From an uncultured Lachnospiraceae bacterium (GTDB lineage Bacteria > Bacillota > Clostridia > Lachnospirales > Lachnospiraceae), in assembly GCA_946620235.1 (NCBI GenBank), contig CAMONC010000005.1, forward strand, positions 1-50,827: a stretch of DNA of 50,827 nt, in the 5' to 3' direction. The position numbers and the translations under genes were made by a program. Below, in pieces: positions 43,552-50,827 of the stretch. How positions within the stretch are numbered: position 1 is the stretch's first letter; each line of letters begins with the position of its first letter. The notes below the pieces were generated by a model, which saw only the letters and a list, made by a program, of their open reading frames with translations, ran no database searches and was not told where the DNA came from.

Positions 43552-43881
43552 TCCGGTCCTCCCTTCCGCCTTGGATATCACACCCGCAGGAGACAGTTCT
43601 TTAAGAATCGTCTCCGACTCACTGTCTTCTATTCCGGTCCTGAATATGACCGGGATATCTTTTGCGGCATCATCGGACGCAAGCACGCGGAATACCGCAG
43701 GTCCGTCCATTCCGGGCATCGCATAATCAAGCAGGATAAGATCGGGCTTTGCGGCTTTAAGCATATCCAGTGCTTCCGGACCGGACGTGGCGCATATGGT
43801 TTCATGACCGGCCTTAACTATCCACCGCTCGGTCAGTCTGATCATATCCGCATCATCATCTATCAGCATTATAAGGCTCAA
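43504..43881 (-). CDS. Stand-alone response-regulator receiver domain
   Basis: About 125 residues, a single CheY-like receiver. IMLIDDDADM holds the acidic pocket, LILLDYAMPGMDG the phosphoacceptor, and VIFRTG the Thr position. The usual Lys near the end lies in GVISKAEGRTG. Start choice: an ATG at 43887 abuts AAGGAGGG, too close for initiation, while a TTG at 43881 is seven bases from AGGAGG, so I favour the TTG. It has no output domain and overlaps the 3' end of the hub gene on the opposite strand by 48 bases. It likely trades phosphate with the hybrid kinase or hub. Confidence 0.88.
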   Translation of the reverse strand: MSLIMLIDDDADMIRLTERWIVKAGHETICATSGPEALDMLKAAKPDLILLDYAMPGMDGPAVFRVLASDDAAKDIPVIFRTGIEDSESETILKELSPAGVISKAEGRTGLLRIINDVMKRHPEK

Positions 43882-43903
43882 AAGCATCCCTCCTTATTAC
43901 TCA

Positions 43904-45040
43904 TCATCTGCCCATTTTTGCAGCAAATCTGCTCAAATGCTCGGGAATATGTATTGTCTGTGGACAGACCTTCTCACAGCTGTGACAGGATATACAGCAT
44001 TCCGGCTGTTTATCGGCATCTATCGAAGCCAGCGCCATCGGTGCTATGAAATCACCTGACCCTGCCACCATCGCTTCATTGTACAATTTAAGCAGGAACG
44101 GAATATCAAGTCCCTTGGGACAATGAGATACACAGTAATGGCACCCGGTACAGGGAACCGTAGTCCTGCTTATCATTTCATCCGCTATTCCCAGTATCAG
44201 CGACATTTCACGTTCATCTAAGGGTCTGGAATCCTCGAAAGTACGGATATTATCCTTAACCTGGTCCATATCGGACATGCCCGACAGAATAACCGTCACC
44301 TCCGGAATACTCTGGAGGAATCTGAAAGCCCATGCCGGGATACCTTCATCCGGTCTCGCCTCCTTAAGCTTAGCCGCATCTTCTTCCGAAAGAGTCGCAA
44401 GCTGTCCGCCCCTGACCGGCTCCATTACCCATACGGGTATATTCCATTTACGCAGAAGATCCACCTTGCCCTTTGCATCCTGGAACTTATAGTCGAAATA
44501 GTTGAGCTCGATCTGGCAAAACTCCATATCTTTGCCATAAGCATCCAGGAACTTCGTCATGCACTCAATATCACCGTGTGCCGAAAAGCCAAGATGCTTT
44601 ATGCGCCCGTTTCTCTTCTGCTCGATCAGATAATCGTAGATGCCGTATTCAGGATCCAGATACTGGTTTATGTTCATTTCACATACATTGTGAAACATAT
44701 AAAAATCAAAGTAATCCACACGGCATTTCTTTAGCTGCTCTTCAAAGATCTCCTTAACTCTGGGCATATTGGAAAGATCATATCCGGGAAATTTGTTTGC
44801 CAGATAGAAGCTGTTCCTGTCATATTCCTGCAGGACCTCTCCCAATACCAGCTCGGAATTCCCTCCATGATATCCATAGGCGGTATCATAGTAGTTGATA
44901 CCGGAATCCATGCAATATCTGACCATCTCACGGACAGTTTCTTTGTCAATACGGCTGTCATCACCGTCAATTACCGGCAGCCTCATATTGCCAAGACCAA
45001 GTGCCGACAGTTTCAACCCCTGAAAATCCTTATAAAACAG
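43904..45040 (-). CDS. Aldo-keto reductase with C-terminal 4Fe-4S domain, probable CTG start
   Basis: About 378 residues. The TIM barrel has LSALGLGNMRLP at the start, the catalytic Tyr in YYDTAYGYHGGNSE, and the NADP-side segment GMSDMDQVKDNI. The C-terminus has two cysteine clusters, CTGCHYCVSHCPKG and CCISCHSCEKVCP, each typical of a 4Fe-4S cluster, as in Clostridia electron-linked aldo-keto reductases. Start: a TTG at 45016 cuts off the first conserved strand and is poorly placed. Eight codons upstream a CTG at 45040 has AGGAGG at 6-base spacing and adds FYKDFQG, matching how relatives begin. No ATG or GTG is in frame there. The substrate is unknown. Confidence 0.88.
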   Translation of the reverse strand: MFYKDFQGLKLSALGLGNMRLPVIDGDDSRIDKETVREMVRYCMDSGINYYDTAYGYHGGNSELVLGEVLQEYDRNSFYLANKFPGYDLSNMPRVKEIFEEQLKKCRVDYFDFYMFHNVCEMNINQYLDPEYGIYDYLIEQKRNGRIKHLGFSAHGDIECMTKFLDAYGKDMEFCQIELNYFDYKFQDAKGKVDLLRKWNIPVWVMEPVRGGQLATLSEEDAAKLKEARPDEGIPAWAFRFLQSIPEVTVILSGMSDMDQVKDNIRTFEDSRPLDEREMSLILGIADEMISRTTVPCTGCHYCVSHCPKGLDIPFLLKLYNEAMVAGSGDFIAPMALASIDADKQPECCISCHSCEKVCPQTIHIPEHLSRFAAKMGR

Positions 45041-45079
45041 GTCTACCCTCCTGTTGTGTCAGTGATCACCTACTGTTAC

Positions 45080-45391
45080 TTAATCATAACCATCTTCATC
45101 GTTACCAAGTCCATAGTACAATATCTCATTGTATCTGGCATTGGCTTCTTCGGCTTCTTTCTTAGCATGCCACGCATCTATGTCGCTGCGGATAGCCAGC
45201 ATCTCATCCACTATCAGCTCTTCTGTTCCGGGCTTAACGTAGTTTAAATATGCCAGCATTCTCTCCATTGCCTTCGGACTGCCGAGATGTATCGCGATCT
45301 GTTCACCCAGTGCTTCGGGAAATCCCAGATGCTTTATGGCCGATACGAGACGGGCTTTTGTCATCGCCCATTCGCGCTGAACTTCACTCAT
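45080..45391 (-). CDS. Small acidic protein of unknown function
   Basis: 103 residues from ATG 45391, 17 bases after the deacylase stop codon, preceded by CAGGT at a spacing of six. The open frame continues upstream but as a shadow of the deacylase gene. The body is helical: WAMTKARLVSAIKHLGFPEALGEQIAIHLG, then YLNYVKPGTEELIVDEML, ending in an acidic tail (GLGNDEDGYD). No signal peptide or membrane segment. I do not recognise the family; the tight spacing suggests co-expression with the deacylase. Confidence 0.65.
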   Translation of the reverse strand: MSEVQREWAMTKARLVSAIKHLGFPEALGEQIAIHLGSPKAMERMLAYLNYVKPGTEELIVDEMLAIRSDIDAWHAKKEAEEANARYNEILYYGLGNDEDGYD

Positions 45392-45408
45392 AATTATACC
45401 TGATGTTC

Positions 45409-45954
45409 TCAATCTTCTCCAACCAGATGCACAGTCTGAAATGTATGCCCGGTCGACGGCAGGAACTTTTCCACTACGTCGGATGTCTTCATCTTCAAGC
45501 TGGATGTACATACACAGGGATGGCATCCCAGGTAATCTCCCTCAAGCACATCCTCATCTATCAGCAGATTTACCTGATGATCCTTATCATTCATCAGGCC
45601 CATGATGCTGACCGCTCCGGGCTCTATGTCCAGATACTTAAGCATATCCTCAGGATCTGCAAACGACAGCCTTGAAGATCCTATCTGAGCAGACAATTCC
45701 TTGGTCTTGAACTTCTTGTCACCCGGCATCATCAGCAGATAAAAACAGGTCTTCTGACGATTACACAGGAAAAGATTCTTGCAGATCACGACTCCGAGTA
45801 TCGCATCGATCTCATTACAGGCCTCCATATTGTCGGCTGCCTCATGATCCGTCCTTTGATATTTGATCCCCAGATCATCCAGATAATCATATGTGCGTAC
45901 TTCCCTCGGCAGTCTGCCGGTCATATCCTGCGGTCTTCCGTCATACAGTTCCAT
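45409..45954 (-). CDS. Prolyl-tRNA editing deacylase, ProX/PrdX type
   Basis: 181 residues of the YbaK/ProX fold. CKNLFLCNRQKTCFYLLMMPGDKKF near 58-82 and SIMGLMNDKDHQVNLLIDEDV near 113-133 are the conserved strands and loops of PrdX-like deacylases, which hydrolyse mischarged Ala-tRNA(Pro). The conserved Lys is in VICKNLF. Some Clostridia use PrdX beside proline reductase genes, but none is here. GGAGG stands ten bases before ATG 45954. Confidence 0.88.
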   Translation of the reverse strand: MELYDGRPQDMTGRLPREVRTYDYLDDLGIKYQRTDHEAADNMEACNEIDAILGVVICKNLFLCNRQKTCFYLLMMPGDKKFKTKELSAQIGSSRLSFADPEDMLKYLDIEPGAVSIMGLMNDKDHQVNLLIDEDVLEGDYLGCHPCVCTSSLKMKTSDVVEKFLPSTGHTFQTVHLVGED

Positions 45955-46010
45955 TTTTTAATCGCCTCCGGTTATGGTTATCAGTTCCGATGAGGACTTT
46001 ACATTCCCCT

Positions 46011-46850
46011 TCAATATCCGCCTCTGAACAAGGATATCTTTTCCTTAACCACCGCCTTCATGGCATCGATCTCATAAGCCATTATACCGCTCAGAGCAGA
46101 GACCCCATTACTGATGGCTTCCTCTGCGCCCTTCTTGCCGGCCTTGTCCAGATCCGTGAAAATATTGATCTTTCTTATGCCTTCCCTGACAGCCCGCCTG
46201 AAATCCTCGTCCGACAGACCGCTTCCTCCGTGCAGGACAAGCGGAACTCCGGTTCTCCCGGATATGACTCTGATCCGGTCAAAATCAAGTTTAGGGGGAA
46301 ACTTATAATCCCCGTGGGCATTCCCGACTGCTACGGCCAGAGCATCAACGCCGGTCCTTGAGACATAATCCACTGCCTGATCCGGATCGGTAAAGAAATC
46401 CTCAGGCTTAAGGACCTTGCCGGGACCTTCATTATCTCCCACATGACCAAGCTCGCCCTCCACGGTCACATCACGATCATGACAGATGTTGACCATTTCC
46501 GATACTCTTTTTACATTTTCTTCATAAGAGAAAGTCGAACAGTCATACATTATGGAAGTAAACCCCAGATCAAGCGCCTCCATACATCTGTCATATGTCA
46601 GCCCATGGTCATAATGAACACATACGGGCACGGATGCTCTCCCGGCCATCGGGATCAGATAATCCGCCACATTTCTCAGTTCCATCATCGGGAGCAGTAT
46701 TTCAGCGGTTCCTATGATAACGGGAGAATTCATTTCTTCTGCCGTTTCAATCACTGCTCTGGCCATTTCCACATTAACCGCATTGAAAAAACCGATACCA
46801 TAGCCTTCTTTTCCGGCTGTTTTAAGCATTTCGCGCATATTTACAAGCAT
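46011..46850 (-). CDS. Class II ketose-bisphosphate aldolase
   Basis: 279 residues. The zinc ligands and catalytic residues are present: CVHYDHG (Asp81, His82), EGELGHVG (Glu132), GNAHG (His179) and HGGSG (His207). The HYDHG variant and compact length match the GatY/KbaY/FbaA-like group acting on tagatose- or fructose-1,6-bisphosphate or on related deoxy-sugar phosphates. Its ATG forms a TAATG overlap with the PfkB kinase gene, so kinase and aldolase work as a pair: phosphorylation and then cleavage into two trioses. Confidence 0.9.
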   Translation of the reverse strand: MLVNMREMLKTAGKEGYGIGFFNAVNVEMARAVIETAEEMNSPVIIGTAEILLPMMELRNVADYLIPMAGRASVPVCVHYDHGLTYDRCMEALDLGFTSIMYDCSTFSYEENVKRVSEMVNICHDRDVTVEGELGHVGDNEGPGKVLKPEDFFTDPDQAVDYVSRTGVDALAVAVGNAHGDYKFPPKLDFDRIRVISGRTGVPLVLHGGSGLSDEDFRRAVREGIRKINIFTDLDKAGKKGAEEAISNGVSALSGIMAYEIDAMKAVVKEKISLFRGGY

Positions 46851-47968
46851 TACATATCCTCCATCAGGTCCCAGCCGTTTGCAATCCGCTCCTCAAGTTC
46901 ATCCAATGTCCGCAATCCTCCCAGTGCATCATAGGATGTTACGCAACACGCTCCTTCCGCACAGGCAAGGGATACGCATTTAGCAGGATCATAGCCTCTC
47001 ATCACGGCAGCGAGAAAAGCGGCTATACTCGTATCGCCGGCCCCCGTTCCCGACCGTACTTCATTCGCTTTATAGCATTTCTGCACCCCGGATTTATTAC
47101 TCCAGCTGTTTATGTCAAGACTCAGTCTGCTTCCAATCCCCGATATTCCTTTGCTATCGGATGTCAGATAGAACATCCCCTTGATCCCGCATTTGATCAG
47201 TACTGTCCTGCATCCGTATTTTATGGATTTCAGCGCCAGCGGACGGACGTCCTTTTCGATATCGATACACTCTGCCATATCTTTTCCGCGGGAAGCAAGA
47301 AGATCGTATTTATCCCTGTCCAACATATAGCACAATTCCTCGAAGCTGGGAACAAAGAAATCGACATACGGTAAAACTGCCCTGAGAACACTGTCCCAAT
47401 CAATCCTTCCGGCTTCGGAATCCGGATCGATCGCAGCCAGGTCCAGACTGGTGGCGATACCCTTTGATTTTACCCGTGCAAGCAGTCCGGCAAGTTCTTC
47501 GCCATCTCTCTCATACATACATTTCATAAGGGAAGGATATCCGAAATGAAACAGGTCCGCGTCTTCTATCGCTTTGTCAGGGATATCCGCGCTCCTGAAC
47601 GTATCGTTTGCTCCCGGATTATGAAGAAAGACCCTGTCCACTCCCGGAACCGCCAGAACTACCGAATAGGATGTGGAAACGGCGGGATCGACGATCAATC
47701 CGCCCGCTCCGTAACCGGAAACGATACTTCTTACGATCTCTCCAAAAGGATCATCTCCCACCTTCCCAAGAAGCCTCACATCACATCCCAGCTTCTTAAG
47801 TGCCAGTCCCGTATTGGCTACGCTTCCGCCGGTATGAACCTCTGCGCGGTCCATGGCGATAAGCTTCCCCGGAACCAGTAATGATGAGATATCATCATAT
47901 TTTCTGCCATGCGGAAAAACCGGTGTAATATCCAGACATATATGTCCCGCAGAAACAATCACTCCCAT
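46850..47968 (-). CDS. PfkB-family carbohydrate kinase
   Basis: 372 residues. The N-terminal signature EVHTGGSVANTGLALKKLG (43-61) is the PfkB motif 1 substrate-binding region. The C-terminal motif GTGAGDTSIAAF (307-318) holds the catalytic base Asp312 and the anion hole. It is longer than fructokinases (about 310) owing to an insert near 215-250 and a loop around 275-300. The partner is the class II aldolase coupled by TAATG. Substrate is probably a ketose or ketose-1-phosphate. Follows tex by 20 bases. Confidence 0.9.
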   Translation of the reverse strand: MGVIVSAGHICLDITPVFPHGRKYDDISSLLVPGKLIAMDRAEVHTGGSVANTGLALKKLGCDVRLLGKVGDDPFGEIVRSIVSGYGAGGLIVDPAVSTSYSVVLAVPGVDRVFLHNPGANDTFRSADIPDKAIEDADLFHFGYPSLMKCMYERDGEELAGLLARVKSKGIATSLDLAAIDPDSEAGRIDWDSVLRAVLPYVDFFVPSFEELCYMLDRDKYDLLASRGKDMAECIDIEKDVRPLALKSIKYGCRTVLIKCGIKGMFYLTSDSKGISGIGSRLSLDINSWSNKSGVQKCYKANEVRSGTGAGDTSIAAFLAAVMRGYDPAKCVSLACAEGACCVTSYDALGGLRTLDELEERIANGWDLMEDM

Positions 47969-47988
47969 AATCCGTTCTCCTTCAGCCT

Positions 47989-50178
47989 TCAGTTATTGCC
48001 CTTCATGGACAGTGATATCCTGCCTTTTTTCTCATCAACATCCAGGACCGTCACCTCTACAATATCTCCGACCGATACCACCTCCAGAGGATGTTTGATA
48101 TATCTGTCTGCCATCTGAGATATGTGTACGAGCCCGTCCTGGTGAACGCCTATATCCACAAAAGCACCGAAATCAATAACGTTCCGGACAGTTCCTTTCA
48201 GTTTCATTCCGGGTGTAAGGTCCTTTAAGTCCATTACGTCCGATTTGAGAATAGGCTTGGGCATATCTGCTCTGGGATCTCTGGCGGGTTTCCTGAGTTC
48301 TTCAAGGATATCCTTAAGGGTTATCTCCCCGCAGCCGAGTTCGCTTGCAAGCTTTTTAATGTCCGTGTTTTTCTCAAAAGCCGTGATCGCCTTATCATCT
48401 CTGATCGAGCATCCCATACGGTTAAGCAGTTCACGGGCTGCCGCATATGATTCGGGATGAACGCTTGTCGAATCCAGGATTTCTTTTCCGCCGTTTATCC
48501 TGCAGAAGCCGGCACATTGCTCATATGCCTTGGGGCCCAGTTTGGCGACCTTCATGAGTTCCCTGCGATCCTTGAACTTTCCGTGTTCTTCGCGGTAAGT
48601 CACGATGTTTTTGGCTATCGTATCCGATATGCCGGAAATATGAGAAAGCAGGGATGCCGAAGCCGTGTTTAAGTCAACACCCACTTTATTTACAGCATCC
48701 TCAACCACGCCATCCAGAGCTTTCCCAAGTTTCTTCTGGTTCATATCATGCTGGTACTGGCCGACTCCGATGGATTTAGGATCGATCTTCACCAGTTCCG
48801 CAAGCGGATCCTGCACGCGTCTCGCAATGGATACTGCGCTTCTCTGTCCCACATCGAAAGTGGGAAATTCTTCAGCGGCCAGCTTACTGGCCGAGTATAC
48901 GCTGGCACCTGCTTCGTTTGTGATCACATACTGTACGTTCTGACCGGGGATCTCCTTCAGCATATCGGCAACGATCTGCTCTGATTCTCTGGATGCGGTT
49001 CCGTTTCCTATGGAGATGAGTGTGATACCGTACTTACTGATGAGGCCTTTAATGATCTTCTTAGTCTCATCAATCTTATTGTGAGGTGCTGTGGGATATA
49101 CGACCACCGTATCCAGGACTTTACCCGTATCATCCACAACCGCTGTCTTGCACCCCGTTCTGAACGCCGGATCCCATCCCAGCACGGTACATCCGGTGAT
49201 CGGCGGCTGCATGAGGAGCTGGTTCAGATTCTGTTCAAATACTTTTATCGCACTGTCTTCGGCCTTTTCCTTAAGCCCGGCTCTGATCTCGCGCTCTATA
49301 GAGGGGCCGATCAGTCTGGCATAGGCATCCGCACATGCCGCATGAATGACAGGTGTTGTGTACTTATTGTTCCGGGCAGCATACTTTTTATCCAGATAAG
49401 AGATGACCGGGGTGTCTTCGACCTCGATCGATACCGAAAGAACGCCCTCACTCTCACCTCTGTTTATGGCCAGTATACGGTGTCCGGCTATCTTCCTGAC
49501 CGGCTCGGAGAAATCGTAATACATGGTGTATACGCTTTCTGCTTCCGGATCTTTTGCCTTGGTTACGATCACGCCTTCCTTCGCGGTAACCGCACGAATA
49601 TGTTCCCTGACCGCAGCTTCATCCGAAATACGCTCGGCTATGATGTCTTCGGCACCGGCTATCGCAGACTGTATATCAAGTACCTCCTTCTCCGAGGCTT
49701 CTTTTATATCAGCAGGTGAATCCGATGCGGGGTTTACCGGTCCGGTAACATATTTGGAAGCTTCATCCTCCACGGGCTTATCGGTGTTCTGTGCGAGTAT
49801 AAAGTCGGCAAATGGCTCGAGCCCGCGTTTCCTGGCTATGTCCGCGCGGGTTTTACGCTTCTGCTTATACGGTCTGTACAGATCTTCGACAGTGACAAGC
49901 TTCTCTGCCGCCAGGATCTGCGTTTTAAGTTCACCGGTCAGCTTGCCCTGCTCTTCAATGAGCGATATGACTTCTTCTTTTCTGGCTTCCAGATTGCGCA
50001 GGTATTCCAGCCGCTCATTTAAATCCCTGAGTTTTGAATCATCGAGGCTTCCGGTCACTTCCTTGCGGTATCTGGAGATGAAAGGGATAGTGTTCCCCTC
50101 ATCTATCAGCTTGACGGCCGCCTCAACCTGCCATTTATCACACTTTATCTCTTCCGCGATTATCTTACATATATCCAT
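47989..50178 (-). CDS. tex: RNA-binding transcriptional accessory protein Tex
   Basis: 729 residues, full length. The N-terminal helical Tex domain has GNTIPFISRYRKEVTG near 28-43. The YqgF-like domain has CTVLGWDPAFRTGCKTAVVD near 330. Helix-hairpin-helix motifs include NTASASLLSHISGISDTIAKNIV near 505-530, and the C-terminal S1 domain has GTVRNVIDFGAFVDIGVHQDGLVHIS near 660-685. Tex binds nucleic acids and the transcription machinery and affects fitness and stress responses. AAGGA lies six bases before ATG 50178. A REP-like inverted repeat lies upstream, between it and the truncated gene. Confidence 0.95.
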   Translation of the reverse strand: MDICKIIAEEIKCDKWQVEAAVKLIDEGNTIPFISRYRKEVTGSLDDSKLRDLNERLEYLRNLEARKEEVISLIEEQGKLTGELKTQILAAEKLVTVEDLYRPYKQKRKTRADIARKRGLEPFADFILAQNTDKPVEDEASKYVTGPVNPASDSPADIKEASEKEVLDIQSAIAGAEDIIAERISDEAAVREHIRAVTAKEGVIVTKAKDPEAESVYTMYYDFSEPVRKIAGHRILAINRGESEGVLSVSIEVEDTPVISYLDKKYAARNNKYTTPVIHAACADAYARLIGPSIEREIRAGLKEKAEDSAIKVFEQNLNQLLMQPPITGCTVLGWDPAFRTGCKTAVVDDTGKVLDTVVVYPTAPHNKIDETKKIIKGLISKYGITLISIGNGTASRESEQIVADMLKEIPGQNVQYVITNEAGASVYSASKLAAEEFPTFDVGQRSAVSIARRVQDPLAELVKIDPKSIGVGQYQHDMNQKKLGKALDGVVEDAVNKVGVDLNTASASLLSHISGISDTIAKNIVTYREEHGKFKDRRELMKVAKLGPKAYEQCAGFCRINGGKEILDSTSVHPESYAAARELLNRMGCSIRDDKAITAFEKNTDIKKLASELGCGEITLKDILEELRKPARDPRADMPKPILKSDVMDLKDLTPGMKLKGTVRNVIDFGAFVDIGVHQDGLVHISQMADRYIKHPLEVVSVGDIVEVTVLDVDEKKGRISLSMKGNN

Positions 50179-50199
50179 ATCTTATCCTTTTTGACCCCC

Positions 50200-50247
50200 G
50201 GGGACGGAGTCAGTGGTTCATTTTTTTGACACTCTGACTCCGTCCCC
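50200..50247. repeat. REP-like inverted repeat with 14-bp perfect arms
   Basis: GGGGACGGAGTCAG at 50200-50213 and its exact reverse complement at 50234-50247 enclose a 20-base A/T-rich loop. The GGGGACGG ends resemble repetitive extragenic palindromes seen beside RAYT/IS200-like transposases in Clostridia; that likeness is from memory and not tested. No second copy occurs in this window. It could also act as a transcription terminator for the upstream gene. Confidence 0.7.
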
Positions 50248-50252
50248 ATGGT

Positions 50253-50827
50253 TCATTTTCTCAACAGCAGTCCGGTGACATCAACACCTATGATCTCTCC
50301 TGTGATCGTATCATACGAGACGCTTGCTTCCGTGATGATAAAGTGTTTGCCTCCCTGATCAAAAACAAGCGGTTCGGCAGCATCGGAGTCATATGTGTTT
50401 TCATAATCATCCGCTGTCATGATCCGTATCAGTTCTTCTGCATCAAATATATCAAAGGAACGCTCTTCATTGCCATAATAACCGATCGATCTCCTGTAAA
50501 TCGGAATACTGTTCATAGGAGCGGATTCATCAACATACCGTCGGTTCTCGAATGCGGTGATGCTCTCATATCCGTCGACAGACAGTTCCATTATCTCGCA
50601 TGAAAATCTGCGATAATCCACCGAATCATAATAATCATCATTTCCGGTGCCGGACGAGGTGTTCTCTTTTATAAATTCGAGCTGACTGTCTGAAAAATGC
50701 TTTTTCAGGTAATCGCTTCCGTTATCGATATTTCGCAGATAATCGTATGCCGAATACATTCGTCTCCTGGCAGTGGACGTCAGATCCCCGGCATCGTATT
50801 TCAGATACCTGTTCAGTGTAAGAGTCT
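50253..50827 (-). CDS. Unrecognised protein, N-terminus truncated by the window edge
   Basis: 191 in-frame codons remain; the frame is open to the right edge, so the true start is outside. An internal ATG at 50759 is not a likely start because the sequence upstream (LNRYLKYDAGDLTSTARRR) is protein-like. The visible part is acidic and tyrosine-rich, with no membrane helix and no recognisable domain: SDYLKKHFSDSQLEFIKEN, YEDTYDSDAAEPLVFDQGGKHFI-like strands and a terminal VGLLLRK-type end. Ends five bases before the REP-like repeat. Confidence 0.65.
   Translation of the reverse strand, partial: TLTLNRYLKYDAGDLTSTARRRMYSAYDYLRNIDNGSDYLKKHFSDSQLEFIKENTSSGTGNDDYYDSVDYRRFSCEIMELSVDGYESITAFENRRYVDESAPMNSIPIYRRSIGYYGNEERSFDIFDAEELIRIMTADDYENTYDSDAAEPLVFDQGGKHFIITEASVSYDTITGEIIGVDVTGLLLRK

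Noticed and set aside
1-50827. CRISPR array, tRNA, rRNA, prophage or integrative element
   Set aside because: No regularly spaced repeats other than the three 15-bp units at 9871-9912, no cloverleaf or rRNA signature noticed, and no integrase, transposase or phage structural gene.

Overview
The window reads as the chromosome of an anaerobic Clostridia bacterium, most likely a Lachnospiraceae (my inference from gene content, not a database match). The pointers are strong AGGAGG ribosome binding sites, moderate GC, a Firmicute LplB/LplC/LipO-type sugar importer, a uxuA-uxuB hexuronate pair, an ftsE-ftsX-M23-ctpA cell-wall operon, an OFA-family MFS carrier, a PrdX-type deacylase and 4Fe-4S aldo-keto reductase chemistry. 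All protein genes but one lie on the minus strand. They are packed into long co-directional runs with many ATGA, TGATG and TAATG stop-start overlaps. I see no rRNA, tRNA, CRISPR array, transposase or phage gene.

In minus-strand transcription order, from the right edge to the left. (A) 50.8-43.9 kb: a 5'-truncated unknown gene, a REP-like inverted repeat, tex, a PfkB kinase coupled to a class II aldolase, a ProX/PrdX deacylase, a small unknown protein, an aldo-keto reductase that seems to use a CTG start, and a lone receiver. (B) 43.6-35.8 kb: a signalling module. A REC-HPt-pseudoREC-REC hub, the only plus-strand gene, is divergent from an operon of REC-HD-GYP, a hybrid histidine kinase with REC and HPt, a rhodanese-TtcA fusion, a PPOX-fold protein and a histidine phosphatase. 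(C) 35.7-26.0 kb: a chemoreceptor followed by a tightly spaced run of PHP phosphoesterase, BI-1 membrane protein, YdcF protein, EAL protein with a ruined GGDEF, NhaC antiporter, acyl-ACP thioesterase and a CvfB-like S1 protein.

(D) 25.9-20.0 kb: a strong promoter drives a degenerate WecG/TagA-like protein, a CdaR-type regulator, ftsE, ftsX, an EnvC/PcsB-like M23 hydrolase and the C-terminal processing protease ctpA. (E) 20.0-14.6 kb: an SDR dehydrogenase, an OFA carrier, a GH31 alpha-glycosidase and a secreted protein made of four copies of a ~62-residue repeat. (F) 14.3-6.3 kb: a GntR regulator with promoter and palindromic operator, two sugar ABC permeases, a solute-binding lipoprotein, an intra-operon hairpin plus 15-bp tandem repeats, uxuA, uxuB and a CDF metal exporter. 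Together these import an oligosaccharide or uronide and feed mannonate to 2-keto-3-deoxygluconate.

(G) 6.2-3.1 kb: an ECF sigma factor, a membrane protein that could be its anti-sigma factor, and an ABC ATPase and permease, laid out like the Bacillus sigY-yxl operon. (H) 3.1 kb to the left edge: a small sigma-70-like protein, a WYL regulator, a HAD phosphatase of the type found in RNA-repair proteins, a gene read in three frames (with an A AAA AAG heptamer at its second shift) and the start of a calcineurin-like phosphoesterase. Region H is the least ordinary part of the window and the best candidate for an undescribed system. The signalling hub in B and the repeat protein in E come next.
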